A DNA stretch of 64,000 bases, from positions 36,113 through 100,112 of the forward strand of contig NZ_LIXM01000019.1 in NCBI RefSeq assembly GCF_002608565.1. The letters are read 5' to 3'. The translations under genes and the position numbers were made by a program. This DNA is from Vibrio sp. PID17_43 (lineage in GTDB: Bacteria > Pseudomonadota > Gammaproteobacteria > Enterobacterales > Vibrionaceae). This document shows, piece after piece, positions 9,502 to 19,157 of this stretch; positions within the stretch are counted from its first letter, which is position 1, and the number at the start of each line of letters is the position of its first letter. The notes below the pieces were generated by a model. It did no database searches, was not told the origin of the DNA, and was given only the letters and a program-made list of their open reading frames with translations.

Positions 9502-9606
9502 TCTAGCCAGTTAAGAAATGGACGGTTTTGCTAGTGGTTGGTTAATTAGGCTTTGCTAACCATGGGCATCTAACTGAGCATAAGCAGCAATCGTGGAGAA
9601 GCAATA

Positions 9607-10626
9607 GTGAAAGTTCTTGTCACAGGCGGTATGGGGTACATCGGCAGTCACACATGTGTACAGATGATTGAAGCGGGTATGGAGCCAATCATTGTCGACA
9701 ATTTGTGTAATGCCAAAGTGGAAGTGTTAAGCCGCATTGAAGCGCTAACCGGTAAGCAACCAACTTTCTACCAAGGCGACATTCGTGATGAAGCCTTTTT
9801 GGACTCAGTATTTGCCAAACATGACATTCAAGCTGTGATTCACTTTGCTGGCCTGAAAGCGGTGGGCGAATCCGTCGCGAAACCATTGGAGTACTACGAC
9901 AACAACGTTAATGGATCACTGGTGTTGGCACGCAGCATGCGTAAAGCGGGCGTGAAAAGCATGGTATTCAGCTCATCGGCAACGGTTTACGGCGATCCTG
10001 ACATTGTGCCTATCACTGAAGATTCTCCAACGGGCGAAACCACCAACCCATATGGTCGTAGCAAGTACATGGTGGAAGAGTGCTTGAGTGATCTGTTCTA
10101 TGCCGAAAACGACTGGAGTATCACCTTGCTTCGCTACTTTAACCCAGTTGGCGCGCATCCATCGGGCACCATGGGTGAAGACCCTCAAGGTATTCCAAAC
10201 AATTTAATGCCATTCATCGCCCAAGTCGCGGTGGGGCGTCGTGAAAAGCTGTCGGTATTCGGTAATGACTACCCAACGCCGGACGGCACAGGTGTGCGTG
10301 ATTACATCCACGTGATGGACTTGGCTGATGGCCATATCGCAGCGCTGAAATCAGTGGGCGAGAAAGCGGGTCTGCACATTTACAACCTCGGTACTGGCCA
10401 AGGTTCTAGCGTGCTTGAGATGGTCGATGCCTTCGCAACGGCTTGCGGCCACCCAGTGCCTTACGAGCAGTGTCCTCGCCGTCCTGGTGATATCGCAGAA
10501 TGCTGGGCAAGCACAGAGAAAGCGGAGCGAGACCTTGGTTGGAAAGCCACTCGCAGTGTCGCAGAAATGACGGCCGATACGTGGAGATGGCAATCGAATA
10601 ACCCGCAAGGCTATTCTCCTTCGTAA
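9607..10626 (+). CDS. galE: UDP-glucose 4-epimerase
   Basis: GalE interconverts UDP-galactose and UDP-glucose in the cytosol with bound NAD, closing the Leloir pathway. The 339-residue product has the NAD motif GGMGYIGSHT (residues 7-16), the catalytic serine region FSSSATVYG near 121-129, and the YxxxK pair Tyr149/Lys153 (YGRSK). The length equals that of E. coli GalE. The start is a GTG with GGAG 8 bases upstream; no ATG alternative exists. It is the first gene of galETKM. A 45-bp repeat fragment lies between it and galT. Confidence 0.97.
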   Translation: MKVLVTGGMGYIGSHTCVQMIEAGMEPIIVDNLCNAKVEVLSRIEALTGKQPTFYQGDIRDEAFLDSVFAKHDIQAVIHFAGLKAVGESVAKPLEYYDNNVNGSLVLARSMRKAGVKSMVFSSSATVYGDPDIVPITEDSPTGETTNPYGRSKYMVEECLSDLFYAENDWSITLLRYFNPVGAHPSGTMGEDPQGIPNNLMPFIAQVAVGRREKLSVFGNDYPTPDGTGVRDYIHVMDLADGHIAALKSVGEKAGLHIYNLGTGQGSSVLEMVDAFATACGHPVPYEQCPRRPGDIAECWASTEKAERDLGWKATRSVAEMTADTWRWQSNNPQGYSPS

Positions 10627-10645
10627 ACAAAGCCCCCCTGCGTAA

Positions 10646-10690
10646 TTGAAGTTGTCGCGTTGTTGATTGGCCACCTAGCTGTAACTCCAA
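10646..10690. repeat. Short, internally deleted copy of an intergenic inverted-repeat element
   Basis: The ends (TTGAAGTTGTCGCGTTGTTG and CACCTAGCTGTAACTCCAA) match the two ends of the 115-bp element at 62254-62368, but the middle is missing. It lies in the 114-base gap between galE and galT. Confidence 0.55.
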
Positions 10691-10740
10691 TTTTATTGGG
10701 GAACGCAGAGACAAGAATGTTAAGAAGTTGAGTAAGTAAG

Positions 10741-11793
10741 ATGTCGAAAGTTGAATTTAACCCAGTGGATCACCCACACCGTCGTTACAACCCACTAACG
10801 GGTCAGTGGATTTTGGTGTCGCCGCATCGTGCAAAACGCCCTTGGAGCGGTGCCGATGAAAAACCGGCTATTGATGAACTACCAAGTTACGACGAGAAGT
10901 GTTTTCTTTGCCCAACGAACGAGCGTATTTCTGGTGATGTAAACCCAGATTACCAAGGCACGTATGTGTTCCAAAATGACTTTGCAGCACTGATGGTGGA
11001 CTCTCCAGATGCCCCGGAGTCAGACAATCCACTATTCAAAACCCAAGGTGTGCGCGGGTTGAGCCGAGTAATTTGTTTCTCGCCAGATCACAGCAAAACC
11101 TTGCCAGAACTGCCAGTCGACAAAATTCGTGGCGTGATTGATACCTGGAATGATCAAATCGAAGAGCTAGGTCAAGACTACGTTTGGGTTCAGGCGTTTG
11201 AGAACAAAGGTGAAACCATGGGCTGTTCTCAGCCTCACCCACACGGTCAAATCTGGGCGAATAGCTTCTTACCAAACGAAATCGAGCGCAAAGAGCACAA
11301 CTTAAAAGCGTACTACCAAGAAAATGGCACCAACCTACTGGTGGACTACGTACAAGCTGAACGTAAAGACGGTTCTCGCATTGTGGTAGAAACCGAACAT
11401 TGGCTAGCAGTCGTGCCTTACTGGGCGGCGTGGCCATTTGAAACCATGTTGCTTCCTAAAACGCACATTCGCCGCATGAGTGAGCTCAGCGAAGAGCAGC
11501 GAGACGATCTTGCTGTTGCAATCAAAAAGCTGACGAGCCGCTACGACAACCTATTCCAATGTTCTTTCCCTTACTCAATGGGTTGGCATTACGCCCCGTT
11601 CTTTGAAGAGGGGACAGACATAGACCACTGGCAACTGCATGCGCTGTTCTACCCGCCACTACTGCGTAGTGCATCGGTTCGCAAGTTCATGGTGGGTTAT
11701 GAAATGCTGGCAGAAAGCCAACGTGATCTCACCGCAGAGCAAGCGGCCCAGCGTCTGCGTGATTTAAGCGATGTGCATTACAAAGAGCAGTAA
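10741..11793 (+). CDS. galT: Galactose-1-phosphate uridylyltransferase
   Basis: GalT transfers UMP between UDP-glucose and galactose-1-phosphate through a uridylyl-histidine. The 350-residue protein has the HIT-superfamily active site His166-Pro-His168-Gly-Gln (HPHGQIW), with His168 expected to carry the UMP by comparison with E. coli His166. The N-terminal metal region is seen in CFLCPTN near residues 55-61. The length matches the family. The gaps on both sides are larger than usual for an operon and contain repeat elements, but the order galE-galT-galK-galM and common strand support one transcript. Confidence 0.97.
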   Translation: MSKVEFNPVDHPHRRYNPLTGQWILVSPHRAKRPWSGADEKPAIDELPSYDEKCFLCPTNERISGDVNPDYQGTYVFQNDFAALMVDSPDAPESDNPLFKTQGVRGLSRVICFSPDHSKTLPELPVDKIRGVIDTWNDQIEELGQDYVWVQAFENKGETMGCSQPHPHGQIWANSFLPNEIERKEHNLKAYYQENGTNLLVDYVQAERKDGSRIVVETEHWLAVVPYWAAWPFETMLLPKTHIRRMSELSEEQRDDLAVAIKKLTSRYDNLFQCSFPYSMGWHYAPFFEEGTDIDHWQLHALFYPPLLRSASVRKFMVGYEMLAESQRDLTAEQAAQRLRDLSDVHYKEQ

Positions 11794-11813
11794 CTAACGA
11801 TAAATACGAAATA

Positions 11814-11914
11814 TGTCATTCCGTACAGCGAGGAACGAGCGTGATGCGGAATCTACCATCAGAGTGCGCTGAACGTAGATTCCAGATGCTCGCTAGGGCT
11901 CGTCCGGAATGACA
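11814..11914. repeat. REP-like imperfect palindrome between galT and galK
   Basis: This 101-bp element begins TGTCATTCCG and ends CGGAATGACA, with a second inner pair GGAATCTAC/GTAGATTCC, so the transcript can fold into a long cruciform-like hairpin. A related element lies at 44139-44274. Such TGTCATTCC palindromes are typical dispersed intergenic repeats. Confidence 0.75.
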
Positions 11915-12003
11915 AATGTTAGACAATCAAATAGGTCGTTTCTGATTGCGAGATATGAAAGCAGTCGAGAATTCAAACAAAAATTTTATGCTGAGATTCT
12001 ACT

Positions 12004-13164
12004 ATGCCTGATTTAATCCAAAACGTGAAAACTTCTTTTGAACAAGTGCTGGGCTACGTACCAAGCCACATTATCCAAGCACCAGGCCGTGTAAACCTGA
12101 TTGGTGAGCACACGGACTACAACGATGGTTTTGTATTGCCATGTGCGATCAACTACCAAACAGTGGTGGCAGCAGCGAAGCGTGAAGACAACCTAGTGCG
12201 CGTGGTTTCGGTGGATTACGGCAATGCGGTTGATGAGTTCGATATCACTCAAGAAATCACTTTCCAACAAGATAAAATGTGGGCGAACTACATTCGCGGT
12301 GTGGTGAAGTGTCTTCTTGCTCGTGGCTACCAATTTTCTGGTGCGGACATTTCAGTCAGCGGTAACGTACCTCAAGGTGCGGGTTTGAGTTCATCAGCGG
12401 CATTGGAAGTGGTGATCGGGCAAACGTTCAAAGTGCTTTTCAATCTAGAAATCAGCCAAGCGGAAATCGCGCTAAATGGGCAGCAAGCAGAGAACGAATT
12501 CGTAGGCTGTAACTGCGGCATTATGGACCAGATGATTTCGGCGGAAGGGCAAGCGAATCATGCGATGCTTTTAGATTGCCGCAGTTTGGAAACGACGGCG
12601 GTATCCATGCCTGAAGATATGGCCGTTGTTATCATTAACTCGAACAAAAAACGCGGCTTGGTAGACAGTGAATACAACACGCGCCGTGAGCAGTGTGAAG
12701 AAGCGGCGCGCATCTTCGGTGTGAAAGCGCTGCGTGATGTGACCATTGAGCAGTTTAACGAGAAAGTTTCTGAACTAGATGAAATGGTGGCAAAACGCGC
12801 TCGTCACGTGATCACAGAAAACGATCGCACGGTAGAAGCCGCGCAAGCACTTCGTGCACATGACATGAAGCGTATGGGTGAACTGATGGCGGAGTCTCAT
12901 GCTTCCATGCGTGACGATTTCGAAATCACAGTCAAAGAAATCGATACCTTGGTTGAGATGGTGAAAGAGGTGATCGGTGAGCAAGGCGGCGTGCGTATGA
13001 CGGGCGGCGGCTTCGGTGGTTGTATCGTTGCACTTGTGCCACCAGCACTAGTGGATAAAGTGAAAGCAACGGTTGAAGCGAAATACCAAGCGGCAACGGG
13101 TTTGAAAGAGTCCATCTACGTGTGCCAAGCGAAAAACGGCGCAGGTTTAGTCGAAGTGCTTTAA
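12004..13164 (+). CDS. galK: Galactokinase
   Basis: GalK phosphorylates alpha-D-galactose with ATP. The 386-residue protein carries the galactokinase signature [19 protein letters not shown] (about residues 28-46), the GHMP ATP motif [12 protein letters not shown] (about 123-134) and the C-terminal GHMP motif MTGGGFGGC (about 333-341). The length equals that of enterobacterial galactokinase. It is followed 47 bases later by galM. Confidence 0.97.
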   Translation: MPDLIQNVKTSFEQVLGYVPSHIIQAPGRVNLIGEHTDYNDGFVLPCAINYQTVVAAAKREDNLVRVVSVDYGNAVDEFDITQEITFQQDKMWANYIRGVVKCLLARGYQFSGADISVSGNVPQGAGLSSSAALEVVIGQTFKVLFNLEISQAEIALNGQQAENEFVGCNCGIMDQMISAEGQANHAMLLDCRSLETTAVSMPEDMAVVIINSNKKRGLVDSEYNTRREQCEEAARIFGVKALRDVTIEQFNEKVSELDEMVAKRARHVITENDRTVEAAQALRAHDMKRMGELMAESHASMRDDFEITVKEIDTLVEMVKEVIGEQGGVRMTGGGFGGCIVALVPPALVDKVKATVEAKYQAATGLKESIYVCQAKNGAGLVEVL

Positions 13165-13211
13165 CCCAAGACTCTAGCAACAAAGACGTTAAGCCGCAGT
13201 AGGAGCAAGAG

Positions 13212-14270
13212 ATGACTGAGCCATTAACTATCACGATGACGCAGCAGGCCGCCTTTGATGGTCGGCCTGCCAATGTGGTCGAACTGAAAAATAACACCGG
13301 CATGCGCGTGACCTTTATGGATATCGGTGCGACATGGTTGAGTTGTCGTTTACCTTTGGCGTGCGGGGAATTGCGCGAAGTACTGCTCGGGGTGGGGTCG
13401 ATGGAAAGCTTTATGCGGCAGCAGAGCTACATGGGGGTCACGGTAGGACGTTACGCAAATCGCATCGCCAATGGTCTTTTTGATGTGAATGGCGAAACAT
13501 TTCACGTTTCCACCAACCAAGCTGGTAACTGTTTGCATGGTGGGCAAGCCGGTTTCGATAAGCGTCGTTGGAAGATTGAAGCACAATCGGAGCAACAGGT
13601 GACGTTTGCTTTGTTGTCTGAAGATGGCGACCAAGGTTTCCCGGGGAACCTTGAAGTGCAAGTGACGTACACACTGACTGACGATAATCAGGTGAGCATT
13701 GCGTATGTCGCTAGAACAGATAAAGCAACACCGGTGAATCTGACTAACCATGCTTACTTTAATTTGTTGGGCGCTGAAGCGGACTTAGATTGTCGCTCTC
13801 ACCGTTTAAGTATCGCGGCAAGCCAATATCTGCCAACCAACGAGGTCGGTATTCCGCTTGGTGCGCTGCAAGATGTGCAAGGTACAGGGTTTGACTTTAG
13901 AGGTGAAAAACCAGTTTCAGAGCACTTCTTACAAGATGAACAACAAATTATGGCAAAAGGCTACGATCACAGCTACCTGTTTGATGTAGTGCGTGACCAG
14001 TCTAAACCGGTTGCGTGGGTGATCTCTCCTGATGAAAAAGTAAAAATGTCAGTGGTGACGGATAAACCTGCGATGCAGCTTTATACAGGCAACTGGCTAG
14101 CGGGATCGCCGAATCGTCGCGGTGGTGAATACCAAGATTACGCGGGTTTAGCATTAGAAACGCAGTTCTTACCTGATTCACCAAACCATCCTGAGTGGGC
14201 GCAGCCAAGCTGTATTCTTGAGCCTGAACAAGAATACCGCTTCTGCACCACTTATCAGTTTGCTTTCTAG
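13212..14270 (+). CDS. galM: Galactose mutarotase (aldose 1-epimerase)
   Basis: GalM converts beta- to alpha-galactose so that GalK can use it. The 352-residue product has the catalytic histidine in NHAYFNL (His180) and the catalytic glutamate in ALETQFLPDSPN (Glu316), plus the GRYANRIANGLF substrate-binding segment (about residues 77-88). The start has a GGAGCAAGAG ribosome site. It is the last gene of the gal operon and runs into a strong shared terminator. Confidence 0.96.
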   Translation: MTEPLTITMTQQAAFDGRPANVVELKNNTGMRVTFMDIGATWLSCRLPLACGELREVLLGVGSMESFMRQQSYMGVTVGRYANRIANGLFDVNGETFHVSTNQAGNCLHGGQAGFDKRRWKIEAQSEQQVTFALLSEDGDQGFPGNLEVQVTYTLTDDNQVSIAYVARTDKATPVNLTNHAYFNLLGAEADLDCRSHRLSIAASQYLPTNEVGIPLGALQDVQGTGFDFRGEKPVSEHFLQDEQQIMAKGYDHSYLFDVVRDQSKPVAWVISPDEKVKMSVVTDKPAMQLYTGNWLAGSPNRRGGEYQDYAGLALETQFLPDSPNHPEWAQPSCILEPEQEYRFCTTYQFAF

Positions 14271-14382
14271 GCGACCAGTACCTTTTAGTGCTTTTGGGTT
14301 GCTGTGATTTTTTTGATCAAAGTAGGTCAAAAGCTCATCTAAAGGTCGCAAAAACAAGGCTCACTCAAAATACCCCAAAATG

Positions 14383-14420
14383 AAAAAGCTCTGCCACTTC
14401 GGTGGTAGAGCTTTTTCTTT
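14383..14420. terminator. Bidirectional terminator between galM and galR
   Basis: A long stem AAAAAGCTCT-CCAC / GTGG-AGAGCTTTTT is capped by a C(TTCG)G tetraloop (loop at 14398-14401) with A and T tracts on the two sides. It serves galM on the plus strand and galR on the minus strand. Confidence 0.9.
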
Positions 14421-14453
14421 ATGTTCCGTCTGGTTTTTTGTTAGAACAGCACC

Positions 14454-15452
14454 TTAAAGGCGATCCACCGAGTTACGACGCACTAATGTTGGGCTAAAGA
14501 TGATAGTGTCATCTTCCACTCGCTCATTACGCGATAATGCCAACGCTAAGCGTGCAGCGTGTTCTGCCATCATCTCTATTGGGTAGCGAATTGTGGTTAA
14601 ACTTGGATTCACGAAGCGAGCAATTAAGCCGTCATCAAAGCCAACCATAGAGACTTGTTCTGGTACGTCAATGCCGTTTTGGTCTAATGCGGCCAGTGCA
14701 CCTGCTGCCATGTAATCGTTGTAAGCCACCACACCAGTTATTTCGAGCGATTTAGTCAGAAGGTTAGTCATTGCCGTTTCGCCGCCATCACTGTTTGGCT
14801 CGCCATATTCGATATAGTTTTTTGCCAGTTCGATATCATGATCTTTCAGCGCGGCTTGGTAGCCTTGCAAACGCTCGTCGGTATCTTCGATGTCATGCGA
14901 TGATGCGATACATGCGATTTTGGTGTGACCATGGCGAATCAGATATTCCGTGGCTAAGTAAGCACCTTTGCGGTTATCAAGAGAAATGCAACGCTCTGCC
15001 AACTCTGGGATATGGCGGTTGATCAGCACCATGCCTTTCACTTCTTTGGCGTAACCAATCAGCTCGTCATCAGACAGACCTTTAGAGTGAATCACAATCG
15101 CTTCACAGCGGCTATTGATCAGAAGCTCTAACGCTTGGCGCTCGTCATCTGGGCTGTGGTAACCATTCCCGATCAGAATGTGTTTGCCATTCTCACGCGC
15201 TACGTTATCAATGGATTTGACCATAGTGCCGAAGAAAGGATCGGATACATCACCCACAAGTACGCCCATGGTATTGGTGCTTTGGCTTACCAGTGCACGC
15301 GCAGCGGCATTCGGTCGGTATCCTAGCTTGCCCATTGCTAGTGTGACGGCATCAATAGAAGATTGGCTCGCTTTCGGCGATTTGTTGATCACGCGTGATA
15401 CGGTTGCGACCGATACGCCTGCTTCTTTCGCGACATCCTTAATTGTTGCCAT
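14454..15452 (-). CDS. galR: Galactose repressor GalR
   Basis: This 332-residue LacI-family repressor has the helix-turn-helix MATIKDVAKEAGVSVATVSRV at its N-terminus and a PBP-like sugar-binding core. It resembles E. coli GalR throughout as I recall that sequence (GVLVGDVSDPFFGTMVKS, LINRHIPEL, FSPTLVRRNSV at the end). It should bind the 16-bp site before galE and be released by galactose. It lies convergent to galM with a shared terminator; its own upstream region contains a half-conserved GalR-like site. Confidence 0.93.
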   Translation of the reverse strand: MATIKDVAKEAGVSVATVSRVINKSPKASQSSIDAVTLAMGKLGYRPNAAARALVSQSTNTMGVLVGDVSDPFFGTMVKSIDNVARENGKHILIGNGYHSPDDERQALELLINSRCEAIVIHSKGLSDDELIGYAKEVKGMVLINRHIPELAERCISLDNRKGAYLATEYLIRHGHTKIACIASSHDIEDTDERLQGYQAALKDHDIELAKNYIEYGEPNSDGGETAMTNLLTKSLEITGVVAYNDYMAAGALAALDQNGIDVPEQVSMVGFDDGLIARFVNPSLTTIRYPIEMMAEHAARLALALSRNERVEDDTIIFSPTLVRRNSVDRL

Positions 15453-15584
15453 GAGGGACCTTTGTGTGGGCTAAAAATGATAACAAGAGTATTAAACACC
15501 CTTTGTGTAATAAGTGCAATTGGATGTGGGAATCACTTTCTAAAATGAGACCTTTACCGATTGTAACTATTAGGTTCACTGCTA

Positions 15585-15941
<357 letters not shown>

Positions 15942-15974
15942 TCACTTGAGTATATAAGGCGACGATGAAAGAAG

Positions 15975-16009
15975 ACAGCTCTCAACACTTTGAGAGCTGT
16001 TCTCGTCTT
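15975..16009 (+). terminator. Terminator after ygjH
   Basis: ACAGCTCTCA (15975-15984) and TGAGAGCTGT (15991-16000) form a perfect 10-bp stem with a 6-base loop, followed by TCTCGTCTT. The T-tract is interrupted, so efficiency is uncertain. Confidence 0.6.
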
Positions 16010-16022
16010 GGGGCAGAATACG

Positions 16023-16574
16023 TTAGGAATGTTCTGAAATCAGGTTATCTATCAATTCATAATGATGATCTTGCACCCCAGCGAGATTGCCATATTTCGG
16101 CTGATGGCGATCGTTCTCTTTAGTGTGATGCCAACCTACCGTGTGACGTACAAAGTGTTCAGCAAAGGCATGAGAAATCTCTAAGCAACCTGCTAAGACG
16201 GTATCTACATAGCTCTGCATGATCGGGCTAAGCGAGCAAGGTGGCTGGGGGTCGTCTTTCACATAGACCCAGATTGCCTTATTTGAGGTAAACTCAGCTT
16301 CGGCTTCAATCTGTTCTGGGCGAATTTGAATGCGGTAATAACCCCGTTCGCGCCGATCAAATTCTGCGAGTGCTTGCTTGTCCACTTTTAGTAAAACACC
16401 ATTCACTTGGCCTTGGCCTTCATTGACCACCAAGGGAGACAAAACATAATTGTCATCGACTTTTCCCCAATAACGGACTAGTCCGTGGGCGACCACAGGG
16501 ATGGCATTGCCAGTCTGCCCCGTTAACTGACGTGAGGCGGAGTTAATTAAGCTGCCATAGCCGAAAATATACAT
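16023..16574 (-). CDS. Gamma-glutamylcyclotransferase-like (AIG2 family) protein
   Basis: This 183-residue protein begins with the family signature MYIFGYGSLI (YGSL motif binding the gamma-glutamyl group) and has the conserved acidic region EFDRRERGYYRI near residues 70-81, where the family glutamate is expected. Family members release 5-oxoproline from gamma-glutamyl peptides or amines; the exact substrate here is unknown. It ends convergent to ygjH and starts divergent to nnrS. Confidence 0.75.
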   Translation of the reverse strand: MYIFGYGSLINSASRQLTGQTGNAIPVVAHGLVRYWGKVDDNYVLSPLVVNEGQGQVNGVLLKVDKQALAEFDRRERGYYRIQIRPEQIEAEAEFTSNKAIWVYVKDDPQPPCSLSPIMQSYVDTVLAGCLEISHAFAEHFVRHTVGWHHTKENDRHQPKYGNLAGVQDHHYELIDNLISEHS

Positions 16575-16675
16575 CTTTTTACTCCCTTTACTGATTTATT
16601 CAGTTATACCTAAACATAGATAGCCAATCAACGCGCAAACCACGGCTTTACCTCTAAAGGATAGTCTGAGTTTAT

Positions 16676-16698
16676 AACATGTATTTTTTTTACATGTT
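16676..16698. promoter_or_regulatory. NsrR-like operator before nnrS
   Basis: AACATGTA (16676-16683) and TACATGTT (16691-16698) are perfect 8-bp inverted arms separated by seven T, 23 bases in all. This is the 11-1-11 geometry of NsrR sites. It lies 64 bases before nnrS, a known target of the nitric-oxide-sensing repressor NsrR in gammaproteobacteria. Confidence 0.6.
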
Positions 16699-16761
16699 TA
16701 TGGTAAGATCGCTTTAGTTGAATTTTGGAACGGTATCTATTGGGTACTTAAGGGCATCGCA

Positions 16762-17946
16762 ATGCTGAATATCACCGATAAAAAAGTGGAAGAAAAAATC
16801 CCCGCATGGCTGCGTTTAGGGTTTAGACCGTTTTTCTTGTTTGGCTCTATTTACGCCATCATCGCGATTGCGGTATGGGTATGGATGTTCCAAACCGGAC
16901 AGCCAAGTGCGCTTGATGTACCTGCGTTGTGGTGGCATGTGCATGAAATGCTGTTTGGCTTTGCGATGGCGATCGTGGCGGGTTTTGTGTTGACGGCGGT
17001 ACAAAACTGGACGGGCATTAACGGCACCAAGCATGACACCTTGTTGGCGTTGTTTGGTTTGTGGCTTGCACCTCGTATTTTGTTGTGGACGCCAGCGCCA
17101 TTGTGGCTGATAAGCAGCATTGAAGCGTTGTTCCTGTTGTTTGTGGCATACGAAGTCGGTATACGTGTTTATCGTGCTAAAGGATGGAAAAATCTGTTTT
17201 TCGTTCCTCTATTCCTTCTGGCTATCTTTGCCAACTTCGCAAGTTACGCCACCATCAAAGGGCTGCCTCCGTTTAGTTCGTCAGCGGTATGGCAAGCCAT
17301 GTTATGGTGGTTCACTTTATTACTGTCTGTGATGGGGGGGCGAGTTATTCCATTCTTCACTGCTCGCCGTTTTAACTTTGAAAAAGCGCAGCCGTTAGTA
17401 TGGCTAGATTGGTTAGCGAATTTACCTTTGGTGATGTTGTTTGTTTTGAGTTTCTTCCCTGTGACCTTTGCTGAGATAGGCAAGCCTCTCATGCTATTTG
17501 CTGGTGTGGCTCAGTTGTTTCGATTCCTGCGTTGGAAGCCATGGCTGACGTTGAGCGAGCCACTGGTTTGGTCTTTACATGCGGCATACTTCTGTTTGCC
17601 ATTAAGCTTGATTCTGCGTGGTGCTTGGGATAACGCCTTTGCCAGCCATAATCTCATTCACCTGTTTGCGATTGGAGGGTTAGGCGGTTTGATTTTGGCA
17701 ATGATTGCACGCGTTACCATGGGGCATACTGGGCGCATGATTTACCAAGGACCGAATATGAGCGTCGCATTTTCTGCCATTATTTTGGCAGCCTTAGTAC
17801 GTAGCTTGGGGGTCATCTTTGACCCGGCAAACTTGTTAATTTGGATTGATATCAGTGGTGCATTGTGGATTTTTGCCTTCGGAATGTTTGTGTGGCGATT
17901 TGGCGCGATGCTCATCAACCCACGAGCAGACGGGCATCCAGGTTAG
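16762..17946 (+). CDS. nnrS: NnrS family membrane protein (nitric oxide stress)
   Basis: This is a 394-residue inner-membrane protein with about 12 hydrophobic segments. It carries NnrS hallmarks: LGFRPFFLFGSIYA near residue 18, WHVHEMLFGFAMAIVAGFVLTAVQNWTG (about 54-81), GGRVIPFFT (about 192-200), and HLFAIGGLGGLILAMIARVTMGHTGR (about 301-326). NnrS is a haem and copper containing protein that protects against nitric oxide. The histidine-rich loops fit metal binding. An NsrR-like site stands upstream. Confidence 0.9.
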   Translation: MLNITDKKVEEKIPAWLRLGFRPFFLFGSIYAIIAIAVWVWMFQTGQPSALDVPALWWHVHEMLFGFAMAIVAGFVLTAVQNWTGINGTKHDTLLALFGLWLAPRILLWTPAPLWLISSIEALFLLFVAYEVGIRVYRAKGWKNLFFVPLFLLAIFANFASYATIKGLPPFSSSAVWQAMLWWFTLLLSVMGGRVIPFFTARRFNFEKAQPLVWLDWLANLPLVMLFVLSFFPVTFAEIGKPLMLFAGVAQLFRFLRWKPWLTLSEPLVWSLHAAYFCLPLSLILRGAWDNAFASHNLIHLFAIGGLGGLILAMIARVTMGHTGRMIYQGPNMSVAFSAIILAALVRSLGVIFDPANLLIWIDISGALWIFAFGMFVWRFGAMLINPRADGHPG

Positions 17947-17981
17947 CAGCGCGCGATTGATGGTGTGATGCCATGCATATC

Positions 17982-18014
17982 ATCGCGATACTCAGCTATC
18001 GCGATCTTTGTTTT
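17982..18014 (+). terminator. Probable terminator of nnrS overlapping the end of the zntB-like gene
   Basis: ATCGCGAT occurs at 17982-17989 and again at 17998-18005. The two self-complementary copies pair over an 8-base loop and are followed by CTTTGTTTTTATT. It overlaps the last codons of the convergent zntB-like gene. Confidence 0.5.
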
Positions 18015-18945
18015 TATTGATGAAACCAAAGTGTTTGATTACCAGCCATTCAATGATGAAAATAATGATCAAAATGATGCTGAATAAGGCGAATGATAGA
18101 CCGGATTTTAGCCCAGGCATCCCGCCAAGATTGACGCCAAATAGCCCGGTTAAAAATGTAGTCGGTAAAAATATCGCCGCTAGAATAGTAAACAAGTAGC
18201 TATTTTGATTAAGTTTCTGTTCCCTCAGATTTTTGTTTTCCTCTTGGTGTAAGCTGATTTCTTCTAAAAAATAGTCAATTTCCTCATTAAGACGAATAAG
18301 CGTATTTAAAGAGTAACGATATTGATGAGAGCGGAGTTTGATGAGTGATGGTTTCGCGGTCACCATGTCGTGAATAGCGTGCAGCTGAGGCTTAAGAAAG
18401 TGCCTGACAGACAGTAGACTATTTTTCGTCATTCTTAACTTATTATCGGAGTGCGGCAGATTGTCTTGTTGCTCCAAACTTGCCTCTATTGCGTCATTAT
18501 AATCATCCGTTTTTTGGTTTAAATTATCAATGATTTGATTGACGAGTCCTGCTAGGTTCTCCGGCTCTCTATGCTTATTCAGGGAGTGGAGAAGCCTCTG
18601 CACAGCATCGTTTGAACCAGTTTGAGTGGTGATAAGCGCACCGTGATAAAACAGGATTCGAATACTGTTCACCTCTTTCGCGACCACACTATGATTGCGA
18701 TTTATTCCACGTAGTAGTAAGAGAAAGTTATCGTCTCCAAGTGGATGAAAAGAAGGCCTGTTTTCGTTGGTAATGAACTGCTCGAGTGTCGCTTTAGGGA
18801 CATGGTTTTTACGTAACCAAGCCTTGGTATCTGGATCGTTACGCTCGCAATGGTACCAATGATGGGCTTGAAGTTGCTCGGGGTAGGCGTCTATTCGTTT
18901 TGGTTGGCTTGAGGTAAATTGCCAGTGTTCAATTAAAAAACTCAT
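17992..18945 (-). CDS. zntB: ZntB/CorA family metal cation transporter
   Basis: This is a 317-residue member of the CorA superfamily. It has a long cytosolic N-terminal domain with a predicted coiled coil (about residues 200-240) and two C-terminal membrane helices. Between them is the GxN motif in FLTGLFGVNLGGMPG, where the G-V-N form is typical of ZntB rather than the GMN of CorA. ZntB members move Zn2+. I chose the ATG at 18945 (MSFLIEHWQF) over an in-frame start 21 bases upstream because AGAAGG then fits as ribosome site. Confidence 0.8.
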   Translation of the reverse strand: MSFLIEHWQFTSSQPKRIDAYPEQLQAHHWYHCERNDPDTKAWLRKNHVPKATLEQFITNENRPSFHPLGDDNFLLLLRGINRNHSVVAKEVNSIRILFYHGALITTQTGSNDAVQRLLHSLNKHREPENLAGLVNQIIDNLNQKTDDYNDAIEASLEQQDNLPHSDNKLRMTKNSLLSVRHFLKPQLHAIHDMVTAKPSLIKLRSHQYRYSLNTLIRLNEEIDYFLEEISLHQEENKNLREQKLNQNSYLFTILAAIFLPTTFLTGLFGVNLGGMPGLKSGLSFALFSIILIIIFIIEWLVIKHFGFINKNKDRDS

Positions 18946-19121
18946 TGCTGTGCGCGACCTTCTCATTCGTCATTCACTTATATCATGCTGCTCATTGTTA
19001 ACTCGATTAACACGGTTTTGATTGTGGTGAGTAAAATGAGCAGCGGATGTTATTAGCTTAAACCAGTATTGCACTAAGAGAAGGATTAGTTTGAGGGAAG
19101 GGTTTGAATTTGAAGTGTTAA

Positions 19122-19152
19122 TATGCCCCAACATGATGACATGTAGGGCATA
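19122..19152 (-). terminator. Hairpin after mltC, possible terminator
   Basis: TATGCCC (19122-19128) pairs with GGGCATA (19146-19152), with an inner ACATG/CATGT pair. It lies 5 bases after the mltC stop on the minus strand. No T-tract follows, so termination by this hairpin alone is doubtful. Confidence 0.35.
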
Positions 19153-19157
19153 CACTC

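Noticed and set aside
9538..9562. GGTTA...TAACC inverted repeat as an internal gal operator
   Set aside because: It lacks the central CG and the flanking bases of GalR sites; the E. coli internal operator position shows no convincing match.
10351..10714. Overlapping minus-strand open frames of about 100 codons over the end of galE
   Set aside because: They lie opposite the strongly conserved galE coding sequence, have shadow-like composition (rich in Arg, Ser, Leu) and no ribosome site.
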